From: Aeromonas simiae
GTDB lineage: Bacteria > Pseudomonadota > Gammaproteobacteria > Enterobacterales > Aeromonadaceae
Assembly: GCF_000820125.1 (NCBI RefSeq)
Contig: NZ_CDBY01000044.1
Coordinates: 1-64,000, forward strand
DNA: 64,000 bases
Direction: 5' to 3'
In this document: one piece after another, positions 17,323 to 26,004 of the stretch
How positions within the stretch are numbered: the first letter of the stretch is position 1
Layout: every line of letters begins with the position of its first letter
Made by a program: the position numbers and the translations under genes
The notes under the pieces: generated by a model
Database searches by the model: none
The model's input: only the letters and a program-made list of their open reading frames with translations
Told to the model about the DNA's origin: nothing

Positions 17323-18339
17323 ATGCTATTGCGTTTTTTGTTACTAACGGTACTCAATCTTGCCCTTGCTGCGTGTTCCGAGCCGGAAACCGCGCTGCGT
17401 ATTGAAGGGCGCACCATGGGAACCTTCTATGCGGTGACCCTGGCCGACCCCTTCCCTGGCGGGGAAAAGGCCCTGCACCAGCAGGTGGAGGCTCGGCTGG
17501 CCCAGATAAGCCAGGAGATCTCCACCTACGATCCGAATTCGGTTCTCTCCCGCTTCAACCGCAGCCCGGCCAACACGCCCTTTCCCATTCCTGCGCTGAT
17601 GGCCAGGGCCGTCGCGCAGGGGATAACTGCGGGGCAGACCACCCACGGCCTGCTGGATGTGACGGTCGGCCCCCTGGTCAATCTGTGGGGCTTTGGCCCG
17701 GACAAACGTCCGCAGCACACCCCAAGCGACGCCGAGATAGCCGCCGCGCGAGCGCGGGTGGGGATCGACAAACTGCACCTCACCCAAGGCAAAGAGGGGG
17801 CGTTACTGAGCAAGAGCCGCACCGATCTCTACCTCGATCTCTCCACGCTGGGTGAAGGTGTCGGAGCCGACGCTATCGCCGAACTGCTCGAACAGTCAGG
17901 AGTCCATCACTATCTGGTGGAGATCGCCGGAGCGGTGCGCAGCAAGGGACACAATCCCAACGGCGCACCGTGGCGCATAGCCATCGTCGATCCTTCGGAT
18001 AAGCCGGGCGCCTTCCAGGCCGTGGTGGCCCCCAAGGAGATGGCGGTCAGCACGGCGGGGAGCTATCGCAACTACTACGAGCTGGATGGCAAGCGCTACT
18101 CACACATCATCAATCCGCGTACAGGAAAACCCATCACCCACAGATTGGTGTCGGCCACCGTCATACTGCCAACGGCGCTAGAAGCGGATGCCTATGATAC
18201 CGCACTGATGGTAATGGGGCCTGAACAGGCCCTGACATTTGCGCAAAAAAACCGGCTGGCCGTCTACCTGATCGTCAAGACAGACAGGGGATTCGAAGCG
18301 CGCTACACGCCCCAGTTCACCCCCTATCTGGTGCAGTAA
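17323..18339 (+). CDS. apbE: ApbE-type FAD:protein FMN transferase lipoprotein
   Basis: 338 residues. A lipobox (L-A-A-C) sits after a hydrophobic leader. The enzyme domain shows R-T-M-G-T-F-Y near the start, the L-D-L-S-T-L-G-E-G-V-G-A-D signature, and Y-S-H-I-I-N-P-R-T-G plus D-A-Y-D-T-A-L-M-V for the Mg/FAD site. ApbE attaches FMN covalently to threonines in Rnf/Nqr and similar flavoproteins in the periplasm. No target operon is adjacent. Confidence 0.95.
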   Translation: MLLRFLLLTVLNLALAACSEPETALRIEGRTMGTFYAVTLADPFPGGEKALHQQVEARLAQISQEISTYDPNSVLSRFNRSPANTPFPIPALMARAVAQGITAGQTTHGLLDVTVGPLVNLWGFGPDKRPQHTPSDAEIAAARARVGIDKLHLTQGKEGALLSKSRTDLYLDLSTLGEGVGADAIAELLEQSGVHHYLVEIAGAVRSKGHNPNGAPWRIAIVDPSDKPGAFQAVVAPKEMAVSTAGSYRNYYELDGKRYSHIINPRTGKPITHRLVSATVILPTALEADAYDTALMVMGPEQALTFAQKNRLAVYLIVKTDRGFEARYTPQFTPYLVQ

Positions 18340-18365
18340 AGGGGCCCAGCAGCCCCTCGCTTCCA

Positions 18366-18791
18366 TCACTCGATGGGGATGCGCTGGCCGCGCGGCGCCT
18401 CGGCCTGCTTGGGCAGGCTCAGGGTCAGCAGCCCGTTGTCAAACTTGGCCGTAACCCCCTCCAGTTGCACGTCCATCGGCAACTCGAAGCTGCGGGCCAC
18501 ACTGCCGTAGTAGCGCTCGCTGCGCAGCATCCTCTCTTCTTGCTCCTGGCTGTCGTGCTGGCGTACCTCGGCCCGGATGGTCACCACCCGGCCATGGATA
18601 TCGAGATGGATATCCTCCTTACGCACCCCCGGCAGTTCGGCCAGCACAGTGTACCCTCCCTCCGACTCTTTCACGTCGAGGGTGATCTGGGAGGGCAGGG
18701 GCTCACCGTGCAGCGGCTTGATGGTAAACCCGGAGGCCAGGTCGCGAAACAGATCGTCGAACAGGTTGGCGCGGGCGGGTAACAGGCTCAT
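18366..18791 (-). CDS. Small heat-shock protein (Hsp20/alpha-crystallin)
   Basis: 141 residues. The alpha-crystallin domain spans about residues 40-130 (L-A-E-L-P-G-V-R-K-E-D-I then F-D-N-G-L-L-T-L-S-L-P), followed by a C-terminal I-P-I anchor. It is an ATP-independent holdase that keeps unfolding proteins soluble. ATG 18791 follows GAGGAGG; the longer 183-residue frame lacks similarity. A perfect FNR palindrome lies 77 bases upstream, with a possible -10 (TAGGAG) at a class II distance, suggesting anaerobic rather than only heat control. No sigma-32 promoter was recognised. Confidence 0.93.
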   Translation of the reverse strand: MSLLPARANLFDDLFRDLASGFTIKPLHGEPLPSQITLDVKESEGGYTVLAELPGVRKEDIHLDIHGRVVTIRAEVRQHDSQEQEERMLRSERYYGSVARSFELPMDVQLEGVTAKFDNGLLTLSLPKQAEAPRGQRIPIE

Positions 18792-18867
18792 CACATTCCT
18801 CCTCTTCGTGGGGCCTCCTCTGAGTGTAAAAAGGCCCCCTCCTACCGCAAGTCGATCCCGTTTGCGC

Positions 18868-18881
18868 TTGATCGCGATCAA
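18868..18881 (-). promoter_or_regulatory. Perfect FNR/ANR palindrome upstream of hsp20
   Basis: TTGATCGCGATCAA is TTGAT-N4-ATCAA with no mismatch. Its centre lies about 42 bases from the start site implied by the TAGGAG -10 (18839-18844, minus strand), the usual class II FNR position. Confidence 0.7.
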
Positions 18882-19001
18882 AAAGTAACCGGCGGCAGGC
18901 CGTGAGACGGCTCGCAATCTTCTGTTCTATCAAATAATTACGTGGTCATGGCCCAAGCGGGCACAGTAAGATGAGGCATATCGACATGCAAGGAGCCACA
19001 G

Positions 19002-19466
19002 ATGAAACTGCTATTGCTGGTCGCGGCCATCGGCCTCGCCTTCTATCTCTACTCGAGCAGTCAAGCCCGCCGCCAGGCCGGGGAAAACATGCGAATGGGT
19101 GATCAGTTTCTGCAAGAGAACCGGGGCAAACCGGGGATCAATGAGACGGACTCTGGGCTGCAATATGAAGTGCTGCACGAGAGCGAGGGGCCGCAGCCGC
19201 AAGCCGGCAACCGCGTCAAGGTGCACTACGAGGGACGTCTGCTCGACGGTACCGTGTTTGACAGCTCCTATGCCCGTGGTGAACCCATCAGCTTTGGCCT
19301 CAACCAGGTGATCCCGGGTTGGACCGAAGGATTACAACTGATGCACCAGGGCGAGAAGATGCGCCTGTTCATCCCCGCCCGCCTCGGTTATGGCGAGCGC
19401 TCTGCCGGCAAGATCCCCCCCGGCTCCCTGCTCATCTTCGACGTCGAGCTGCTCGGCATCGAGTAA
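19002..19466 (+). CDS. FKBP-type peptidyl-prolyl isomerase with N-terminal membrane anchor
   Basis: 154 residues: a short hydrophobic N-terminus (about 2-18, with no lipobox) and a single FKBP domain (V-K-V-H-Y-E-G-R-L-L-D-G-T-V-F-D-S-S, G-W-T-E-G-L, F-I-P-A-R-L-G-Y-G). It likely acts as a periplasmic foldase tethered to the membrane, or as a secreted form if the leader is cleaved. FklB and FkpA are longer because of an N-terminal dimerisation domain that is largely missing here. The start has AAGGAG about nine bases upstream. It is monocistronic with its own terminator. Confidence 0.88.
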   Translation: MKLLLLVAAIGLAFYLYSSSQARRQAGENMRMGDQFLQENRGKPGINETDSGLQYEVLHESEGPQPQAGNRVKVHYEGRLLDGTVFDSSYARGEPISFGLNQVIPGWTEGLQLMHQGEKMRLFIPARLGYGERSAGKIPPGSLLIFDVELLGIE

Positions 19467-19478
19467 GCCTGCACAGCA

Positions 19479-19508
19479 AAAGACCCGCGCCATGGCGCGG
19501 GTCTTTTT
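19479..19508 (+). terminator. Terminator of the FKBP gene
   Basis: The stem GACCCGCGCC/GGCGCGGGTC is followed by five T residues at 19503-19507. Confidence 0.85.
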
Positions 19509-19645
19509 CGTTAGTCCCCCTCTCCCCCTGGTGGTTAGGCTCGCAAAGAGCAGGCCAGGAGCCCCCACCGCCAGGCTCTAGACAACGTCCGCAGAAGCCG
19601 CAAGATGCAGGCGGCCACCCAAATGGGTGACAGTGACACACACAA

Positions 19646-19662
19646 ATGAAAACAAATATCAT
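19646..19662 (+). promoter_or_regulatory. Candidate Fur box of the TonB receptor
   Basis: ATGAAAACAAATATCAT is an imperfect palindrome of two Fur half-sites and would overlap the -35 position of the promoter whose -10 is TATACT at 19680-19685. This predicts iron repression of the receptor gene. Confidence 0.55.
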
Positions 19663-19763
19663 TTAGATTTCACTGCAAATATACTCCCCTCGCCCGGCCT
19701 CTTCGACTGCCGGCACACCGTCAAGGGCCAGCAAGAGCCCCCCTCAACGACATGGAGTTTTCA

Positions 19764-21722
19764 ATGCAGTCAGGCAGTTTCCCCCTTCGTCCCCTGGCCG
19801 TGGCACTGGGTCTGTTGACCCTTCCCCTGCAAGCTCAGGCCGACGACACCGCCCATGAGACACTGGTGATCACCGCCACCCAGACCCAACACACCGAGCT
19901 GAGCGCTCCGGCCAGCGTCTCCGTGGTGACCCGCAGCGATCTTGAGAAGATGAACGCCACCACCCTCAGCGAAGCGCTCAAGGGGGTGACCGGGGTCAAC
20001 ATAGCCCCCGCCAGCGCATATGGCCGCAGTGAAATCCGCCTGCGCGGGCTGGAGGGCGACTACACCCTGCTGCTCATCGACGGCCGCCGCGTCAACTCGC
20101 GCGAGGCCCTGAGCTCGGCCTACGCCAACGATTTTGACCTCTCCTCCATTCCCATGGCGGCCATCGAGCGCATCGAGGTGCTGCGCGGCCCCATCTCCTC
20201 CCTCTACGGCGCCGATGCCCTCGGCGGGGTGGTTAACGTCATCTTGCGCAAGGCCGGTGAACACACCGAGGGGGCAGCCTCTTACACCTCGACCCACCCG
20301 ACCGAGGGCGACGGAGGAGACGGCAACCGAGGCAGTGGCTACCTCTCGGGCGCCCTCATCGATCGGGTACTGCTCGGCAATCTGGTGGTCGAAGGCAACC
20401 ACAAGCAGGCATGGCAGAGCGATCTCAGCCGTAACGCCAGCAGCGATGCCAGTGAGAAACGTGAGAAGTGGAGCGCCCTCTCCAACCTGACCTGGCTCAT
20501 CGACCCGCGCCAAGAGCTGGAGCTGGGCGGCAGCTATGCCAAGGATGACCGGCTGGCCCACTGGAACAACTACGGCGCCACGGTGAAAAACGATCAGCAG
20601 ATGGAGCGTCTTGGCCTGCATCTGACCCACAGCGGACGCTGGGAGTATGTCGACAGCCGGCTCGGCTATGCCTTCGAGCAGGCCGATCTCCATGATGACT
20701 CGCAGCTGATGACGGCACTGACCCAGCGGCCGGGAGAGGTGACCCAGACCAACCACACCGTCGATGGTCAGCTCAGCACCCTGTTGGGCGATCACCGGGT
20801 GACGGCAGGCAGCGAGTACCGCATCAGCGAGCTCAAGCACAACGTCAACCTGACGAAAAAAGCGAGCGTCGATCAGTATGCGCTCTACCTGCAAGACGAG
20901 ATTGGCCTGGGCGATCTGACCCTGACCCTCAGCGGCCGGCTGGACGATCACCAGACTTATGGCAGCGAGTTCAGCCCGCGCGCCTATGCCCTCTACGCGC
21001 TCACCGATGCCTGGGTGCTCAAGGGGGGCATTGGCCGCGCCTTCAAGGCGCCGACCATAGCCCAGACCGACGCCGATTATGCCGTTCCGGCCTGTCGCGG
21101 CCGCTGCTCCATCATCGGCAACCCGGATCTCGAGCCGGAGACCGCAGTCAGCTATGAGGCGGGCACGGCCTACAACAGCCAGCACTACGGCGGCGCCCTC
21201 ACCCTCTTTCACAACGATATCCGCAACAAGATCCAGAGCGATGCCTGGAGCGCCAACCACAGACCGAGCGTGATGACCTACTACAACGTCGATGACTCGC
21301 GAATTCAGGGGGTCGAGCTCAGTGGCTGGCTGGCGCTGCAACCCGGGCTGACCCTGTCGGCCAACGGCACCGTGCTCAATGCCGAAGACAAGAGCACAGG
21401 GCTGGATCTCTATAAAACCCCGGAGCACACCTTCAATGCCGCGCTGGCCTGGCAAGCAGTACCCGCTCTGGATACCCGTCTTGGCTGGAACTATGTCGGC
21501 AGTCAGACCATTCCGGTACCGCGCATGAGCGGCGCCACCTATGAACGCAGCGAAGGCTACCACACCTTCGATTTCGGCCTGGTGTGGCAAGCCATGCCCC
21601 AGCTCGACATCCGGGCGGGCATGACCAACCTCACCAACACCCAACGTGACGGGGTGGCCACCGACGCCGACCTGATCCTTGAAGGACGCACCCTCTACGC
21701 CGGACTGGATTACCGGCTCTGA
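19764..21722 (+). CDS. TonB-dependent receptor (BtuB/CirA-like, probable iron or siderophore uptake)
   Basis: 652 residues from ATG 19764, preferred over the ATG at 19752 because GGAG (19754-19757) then sits six bases upstream. A signal peptide (to Q-A-Q-A-D), a TonB box (E-T-L-V-I-T-A), the plug domain (R-G-L-E-G-D-Y-T-L-L-L-I-D-G-R and I-E-V-L-R-G-P-I-S-S-L-Y-G-A-D-A-L-G-G) and a 22-strand barrel ending L-D-Y-R-L are visible. A Cys pair (A-C-R-G-R-C) lies in an outer loop. It imports a large ligand across the outer membrane, and the Fur box points to ferric siderophore, though the ligand is not deducible. Confidence 0.9.
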   Translation: MQSGSFPLRPLAVALGLLTLPLQAQADDTAHETLVITATQTQHTELSAPASVSVVTRSDLEKMNATTLSEALKGVTGVNIAPASAYGRSEIRLRGLEGDYTLLLIDGRRVNSREALSSAYANDFDLSSIPMAAIERIEVLRGPISSLYGADALGGVVNVILRKAGEHTEGAASYTSTHPTEGDGGDGNRGSGYLSGALIDRVLLGNLVVEGNHKQAWQSDLSRNASSDASEKREKWSALSNLTWLIDPRQELELGGSYAKDDRLAHWNNYGATVKNDQQMERLGLHLTHSGRWEYVDSRLGYAFEQADLHDDSQLMTALTQRPGEVTQTNHTVDGQLSTLLGDHRVTAGSEYRISELKHNVNLTKKASVDQYALYLQDEIGLGDLTLTLSGRLDDHQTYGSEFSPRAYALYALTDAWVLKGGIGRAFKAPTIAQTDADYAVPACRGRCSIIGNPDLEPETAVSYEAGTAYNSQHYGGALTLFHNDIRNKIQSDAWSANHRPSVMTYYNVDDSRIQGVELSGWLALQPGLTLSANGTVLNAEDKSTGLDLYKTPEHTFNAALAWQAVPALDTRLGWNYVGSQTIPVPRMSGATYERSEGYHTFDFGLVWQAMPQLDIRAGMTNLTNTQRDGVATDADLILEGRTLYAGLDYRL

Positions 21723-21726
21723 CCGA

Positions 21727-21755
21727 CAGCCCCGCCATGCGGGGCTGCTCTTTTT
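21727..21755 (+). terminator. Terminator of the TonB receptor gene
   Basis: CAGCCCCGC-CAT-GCGGGGCTG followed by CTCTTTTT. Confidence 0.85.
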
Positions 21756-21808
21756 CAGGGTGACTGGATCTGCTGCGCCGAGAAGGCAATGCTGTAGGGG
21801 TCTTCACG

Positions 21809-22519
21809 ATGAAGGGAGTCATCGTCTTGCTGCTGCGTCTTGCTGCCCTGCTCTGCACTTCACTGGCCCTGGCCGGCCAGCCGGAGCCCGCGCCAGTGGT
21901 CACCACCACCGCCAACCGCCTCAACGCCACGGCACCCGACACGGGCCGCAAAGAGCGGATCGAGGTCTATAAATTCCGCCAGGCCAACGGCGTGGTCAGC
22001 TACTCGGATCAGAGCCCGAGCGACGGCCACTACGAGCTGCTGGTGTTCGAGTACTGCTATGCCTGCGATCCCGCCTCCCCCATCGACTGGCGCCGCACCG
22101 GCCTTTATGTGCAGGACTACGCCGCCACCATCCAGGCGGCGGCCCGCGCCTATCAGGTTGAACCGGCCCTGATCCGCGCCCTGATCCACGCCGAGTCGGC
22201 CTTCAATCCGCAGGCGGTCTCGCGCAAGGGCGCCATGGGATTGACCCAACTGATGCCGGGCACGGCCCGGGATCTCGGGGTGGGCGATGCCTTTCTCGCC
22301 GAGCAGAACATCTTCGGCGGGGTCAAATACCTCTCGGCCCTGCTGCGCCAATACAAGGGCAATATCCAGCTCGCCACCGCCGCCTACAACGCTGGGCCCG
22401 GCGCCGTCGATCGCTACAAGGGGGTGCCCCCCTATGCCGAGACCCGCGCCTATGTCGAACGCATCGCGCTACTTCACCAACGCTACCGGGATGCCCTCGG
22501 CAGCGGCAATCGCCCATAA
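21809..22519 (+). CDS. Lytic transglycosylase, SLT domain
   Basis: 236 residues with a signal peptide (ending L-A-L-A-G). A DUF4124-like linker (Y-K-F-R-Q-A-N-G-V-V-S-Y-S-D) precedes the SLT fold, with catalytic Glu in H-A-E-S-A-F-N-P-Q-A, then M-G-L-T-Q-L-M-P-G-T-A and A-A-Y-N-A-G-P-G. It cleaves peptidoglycan to 1,6-anhydro products in the periplasm. It reads towards aqpZ and shares a two-way terminator with it. No secretion-system genes nearby suggest a specialised role. Confidence 0.92.
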   Translation: MKGVIVLLLRLAALLCTSLALAGQPEPAPVVTTTANRLNATAPDTGRKERIEVYKFRQANGVVSYSDQSPSDGHYELLVFEYCYACDPASPIDWRRTGLYVQDYAATIQAAARAYQVEPALIRALIHAESAFNPQAVSRKGAMGLTQLMPGTARDLGVGDAFLAEQNIFGGVKYLSALLRQYKGNIQLATAAYNAGPGAVDRYKGVPPYAETRAYVERIALLHQRYRDALGSGNRP

Positions 22520-22545
22520 AAAACGCACCCCGAGGGGTGCGTTTT
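22518..22545. terminator. Bidirectional terminator between the SLT gene and aqpZ
   Basis: AAAACGCACCCC-GA-GGGGTGCGTTTT, with A/T runs on both sides; it serves both convergent genes. Confidence 0.85.
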
Positions 22546-22561
22546 GCAAGGGAGATACACA

Positions 22562-23248
22562 TTACTCTTTTTCGGCCACCATGCGGTAAGCCAGGGCACC
22601 GATCACACCACCGATGATCGGGGCGACCCAGAACAGCCACAGCTGGCTGACCGCCCAGTCACCCACAAACAGGGCCACTCCGGTACTGCGCGCCGGGTTG
22701 ACCGAGGTGTTGGTCACCGGGATGGAGATGAGGTGGATAAGGGTCAGGCACAGGCCGATGGCAATCGGGGCAAAACCGGCCGGAGCACGGCTGTCAGTGG
22801 CGCCCATGATGACAAACAGGAAGAAGGCGGTCATGACCACTTCGCACACCAGGGCTGCCATCAGGCTGTAGCCACCCGGGGAGTGTTCGCCATAACCGTT
22901 GGAGGCAAACCCAGCCGCCACGTCAAAACCGGCTTGGCCGCTTGCGATGACATAGAGTACGGCACCCGCCAGCACGCCACCGATCACCTGAGCAACGATA
23001 TAAGGCAGTACCTTGGACGCGGGGAAACGACCACCGGCAAACAGACCGACAGTCACGGCCGGGTTGAGGTGGCAACCGGAAATGTGGCCGATGGCGAAGG
23101 CCATGGTCAGCACGGTCAGACCGAAGGCAAGTGACACGCCCAGCAGACCGATACCCACATCAGGGAAAGCGGCGGCCAGTACGGCACTGCCGCAGCCACC
23201 CAGCACCAGCCAGAAGGTGCCAAGTAATTCAGCGGTATACGATTTCAT
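22562..23248 (-). CDS. aqpZ: Aquaporin Z
   Basis: 228 residues, six membrane spans plus two half-helices. Both NPA boxes are intact (H-L-N-P-A-V-T and S-V-N-P-A-R-S). The narrow AqpZ-type selectivity filter is suggested by His in the fifth helix (I-H-L-I-S-I-P-V-T) and Arg after the second NPA box, so it is a water channel rather than a glycerol facilitator. AGGAG precedes the ATG. A perfect CRP site lies about 103 bases upstream. Confidence 0.96.
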   Translation of the reverse strand: MKSYTAELLGTFWLVLGGCGSAVLAAAFPDVGIGLLGVSLAFGLTVLTMAFAIGHISGCHLNPAVTVGLFAGGRFPASKVLPYIVAQVIGGVLAGAVLYVIASGQAGFDVAAGFASNGYGEHSPGGYSLMAALVCEVVMTAFFLFVIMGATDSRAPAGFAPIAIGLCLTLIHLISIPVTNTSVNPARSTGVALFVGDWAVSQLWLFWVAPIIGGVIGALAYRMVAEKE

Positions 23249-23350
23249 TTGTGATCTCCTCTGTTGTCATGAAGCGGCCCGCAGACCGGCTCCGGGCGCA
23301 TTATGGAAACTAGGCGCCATTTGACCAGTACGCCAGCGGGGGATGGAAAT

Positions 23351-23366
23351 TGTGACTCAAATCACA
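23351..23366 (-). promoter_or_regulatory. Perfect CRP site upstream of aqpZ
   Basis: TGTGACTCAAATCACA carries both half-sites exactly (TGTGA-N6-TCACA). A possible -10 TACTGG at 23325-23330 (minus strand) puts the site near -41, a class II activation position. Confidence 0.7.
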
Positions 23367-23402
23367 ACCCAATGATTAATAACACAAAAAGTATACACAC
23401 AT

Positions 23403-23426
23403 AAAAAAAGAGCCTGATGGCTCTTT
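23403..23426 (-). terminator. Terminator of ruvC
   Basis: AAAGAGCC-TGAT-GGCTCTTT; on the minus strand it is followed by seven T residues. Confidence 0.85.
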
Positions 23427-23456
23427 CCGGTACCACGACAGTTCTTGTCCGTTTGG

Positions 23457-23978
23457 CTAGCGAAATCGCCCATGAGCAGTGCCGGTGACGCGTCCGGCCA
23501 TGCGGATCAGGCTCTGCCGGGTGTGCAGATGACACAGGGCGATGGCCAGCGCATCGGCAGCATCCGCCTGGGGCGTGCCCGGCAGTTTCAGCAGGTGCTT
23601 GACCATATGCTGAACCTGCGTCTTATCGGCGCCCCCCGTCCCCACCACCGCCTGCTTGATCTGGGTCGGTGAGTACTCCCCGACCGGCAAACCGGCGTTG
23701 ACGGCCGCCACGATGGCGCTGCCCCGTGCCTGACCGAGCTTCAGTGCTGAGTCTGCATTGCGTGCCATGAAGACCCGCTCGATGGCAAATTCATCCGGTG
23801 AGAACTGGGCGATGATCTCGCTCACCCCGTCATACACCTGCTTGAGGCGCTGCGGCAGCTCGCCGAGATCGGTGCGAATACACCCCGAGCCCAGATATTC
23901 CACCAGCCCCCCCGTCACCCGGATCACCCCGTACCCCGTGATCCGCGACCCCGGATCGATTCCCAAAATAACGCTCAT
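23457..23978 (-). CDS. ruvC: Holliday junction resolvase RuvC
   Basis: 173 residues, the normal RuvC length, starting at [10 protein letters not shown]. The four catalytic acidic residues are visible (Asp in I-D-P-G, Glu in A-I-E-R-V, and two Asp in Q-A-D-A-A-D-A). It nicks Holliday junctions symmetrically with RuvAB. The 45-codon upstream extension is not coding. ruvA and ruvB are not adjacent: the gene has its own terminator and is followed by aqpZ. Confidence 0.97.
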   Translation of the reverse strand: MSVILGIDPGSRITGYGVIRVTGGLVEYLGSGCIRTDLGELPQRLKQVYDGVSEIIAQFSPDEFAIERVFMARNADSALKLGQARGSAIVAAVNAGLPVGEYSPTQIKQAVVGTGGADKTQVQHMVKHLLKLPGTPQADAADALAIALCHLHTRQSLIRMAGRVTGTAHGRFR

Positions 23979-24186
23979 CGACTCACATAGATTGAACTGC
24001 AATGGGCGCCACGATAACAGAGTTGCGCCCCCTTGGCCTCTTTCACCTTGCCCAAGGCTGAGCTGGCGCGCTTGCCAACCACAGGGCGGGCCGAGCCATG
24101 AAGCAAAGACCACACCTCAGAGACGCGGGCGATGGAATGCGTCACGCCTTAGCGCTGCGGCACCTGGTGGAGGCACCTGCGCGGGC

Positions 24187-24981
24187 TCATTGCCCTGGCT
24201 GGGCCAACTGCTGACGATAACGCTGGGGGGCGCAGCCCTGCTCACGCTGGAACATGGCGATAAAGGCCGACGTGGAGCTATACCCGAGCCGCCAGGCAAT
24301 CTCTTGTACCGGCATGTCGCCGCGCAGCCAGGCCAGCGCCTTGACCATGCGCAGCCGGGTGCGCCACTGGCCAAGGCTCATGCCGAGCGCCTTCTGACAA
24401 CGGCGCGCCAGGGTGCGCTCCGTGGTGTGCAGTACCCGCGCCCACTCGGCCAGGGTACGGTTATCCTCCGGCGCCGCCTGCAACGCCGCCAGCAAGGGGG
24501 CGAGCAGCCGGTCGCGGCTCTGGGGCAGATAGCTCGGCTGGCAGCGGGTGCGCGCCAGCTTCTCGATAAAGAGCGCCCCCTGCCGCGCGTCCCACTCGTC
24601 CACCATGTGGCCGACGCGGCGCTGGGTGAAGTCTTCTAACAGGGCGCGCAGCAAGGGAGTGAGCGCCAACAACTGGGGCTCGCGCGGCAGGCGCGGGGCC
24701 AGCTCGTGACTCACGTAGATCGAGGTGTAATCGAGGGTCTGCTCGTTGAAGGCGCTGTGGGGCATATCCGCCGGGACCCAGATGAGGTAATCCGGCGGCG
24801 CCACCAGCCGCTCTCCCCCTATCTCCACCACCATGACCCCCAGACTGATGAGGCTGAGCTGGCCCCAGGGGTGGCTGTGCTCGGCGCAGGCGTTGCCCCC
24901 CTGGATCTGGCTGTAACGAAAATAGAGGGGATTGGGGGGAGCCAGCAGGCGATCCTGCTCGGCCAGGGTGAGCGCGCTCAT
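24187..24981 (-). CDS. AraC-family regulator divergent from an EamA exporter
   Basis: 264 residues. An N-terminal cupin (H-S-H-P-W-G-Q-L-S at about 36-44) is followed by a C-terminal pair of helix-turn-helix motifs (T-E-R-T-L-A-R-R and I-A-W-R-L-G-Y-S-S-T-S-A-F-I-A-M-F) typical of the family. It shares a 96-base divergent spacer with the drug/metabolite transporter gene, so it probably controls that exporter in response to a small ligand. The much longer open frame through the transporter on this strand is an antisense shadow. Confidence 0.9.
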   Translation of the reverse strand: MSALTLAEQDRLLAPPNPLYFRYSQIQGGNACAEHSHPWGQLSLISLGVMVVEIGGERLVAPPDYLIWVPADMPHSAFNEQTLDYTSIYVSHELAPRLPREPQLLALTPLLRALLEDFTQRRVGHMVDEWDARQGALFIEKLARTRCQPSYLPQSRDRLLAPLLAALQAAPEDNRTLAEWARVLHTTERTLARRCQKALGMSLGQWRTRLRMVKALAWLRGDMPVQEIAWRLGYSSTSAFIAMFQREQGCAPQRYRQQLAQPGQ

Positions 24982-25077
24982 AGAGAATGTCTCAAAGCGA
25001 TGATGCGATGTCTTATTTACGCTACTTGCCGAGTTAAAGACAAGGTTAGACTCCTGCCATAGACCCAAGGAGTGCCT

Positions 25078-25962
25078 ATGCCTGTTCTCTTCCCCCTGCT
25101 CGCCATCCTGATCTGGGCCGCCAACACCGTGGTGTCCAAGGCGGCGGCCGATCTGATCGATCCGGCCGCCATCTCCTTTTATCGCTGGGTGATAGCGGCG
25201 CTGGCCCTCTCCCCTTTCTGTCTGCTGCCACTGTGGCGCCGCCGCGCCGACCTCCGCCCCTGGCTGGGCAAGCTGCTGGTGCTGGCCGCCCTTGGCATGG
25301 TGCTTTACCAGTGCCTCGCCTACTACGCCGCCCACCAGACCTCGGCCACCAACATGGGGGTGATCGGCTCCCTCATCCCCCTGTTGACCGTGGTGCTCGG
25401 CGCCCTGTTTTTTGGCAACCGTCCCGGTCGGCAGGCCATCAGCGGCGTACTCATCTCCCTGCTTGGCGTGCTCTGGCTGCTTGGCAAGGGCCATCCGGCC
25501 ACCTTGCTCGGTGGCGTCAATCCGGGGGATCTGATGATGCTTGCCGGCTCCACCAGCTACGCCCTCTATGGCCTGCTGCTGCGCCGCTGGCAGCTCCCCT
25601 TCGGCCCTTGGCTCAACCTCTATCTGCAAGTGCTGCTGGCGGTGTTGTTGCTGATCCCGGTGGCCGCCAGCGCCGACTCGCTGGCCGTCACCGGGGAGGC
25701 TATCGGGCTGGTGCTGTTTGCCGGCCTCGCCTCCTCGCTGTTTGCCGCTTACTGCTGGCTGCGGGGGCTGGCCACCCTGGGGCCGGAGCGCACCGCCATC
25801 TTCATGAACCTGATGCCACTGCTCACCGCCCTCATCGCCGTGGTGAGCCTGGGTGAGCCGATCCACGGTTACCACCTGCTGGGGGGCGGATTGATCCTGA
25901 CCGGCGTCGCCATCAGCCAATATCGGCCGCGCCGGGTGGCGCTTGCCGCCGAGTCGGCCTGA
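25078..25962 (+). CDS. EamA/DMT-family transporter
   Basis: 294 residues with ten predicted spans in two EamA repeats; G-V-I-G-S-L-I-P-L-L-T-V-V-L-G and a closing G-G-G-L-I-L-T-G-V mark them. Such proteins export amino acids, nucleotides or drugs, and the substrate is not deducible. ATG 25078 follows AAGGAG by five bases and is preferred over the GTG at 25072. Divergent from the AraC gene and probably its target. Confidence 0.9.
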   Translation: MPVLFPLLAILIWAANTVVSKAAADLIDPAAISFYRWVIAALALSPFCLLPLWRRRADLRPWLGKLLVLAALGMVLYQCLAYYAAHQTSATNMGVIGSLIPLLTVVLGALFFGNRPGRQAISGVLISLLGVLWLLGKGHPATLLGGVNPGDLMMLAGSTSYALYGLLLRRWQLPFGPWLNLYLQVLLAVLLLIPVAASADSLAVTGEAIGLVLFAGLASSLFAAYCWLRGLATLGPERTAIFMNLMPLLTALIAVVSLGEPIHGYHLLGGGLILTGVAISQYRPRRVALAAESA

Positions 25963-25975
25963 GCGAAGGAAAAAT

Positions 25976-25999
25976 AAAAAGGGAGCCCATGGCTCCCTT
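25976..25999. terminator. Bidirectional terminator after the EamA gene and the response regulator
   Basis: AAGGGAGCC-CAT-GGCTCCCTT flanked by A/T-rich ends (aataaaaa on the left, CTCTTT on the right). Confidence 0.8.
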
Positions 26000-26004
26000 C
26001 TCTT

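Noticed and set aside
19770-21644. 624-codon minus-strand frame over the TonB receptor
   Set aside because: Antisense shadow of a well-supported receptor gene; low-complexity Gly/Ala/Val sequence.
24187-25920. 577-codon minus-strand frame spanning the EamA gene and the AraC gene
   Set aside because: The real AraC gene starts at 24981; the rest is antisense to the transporter.
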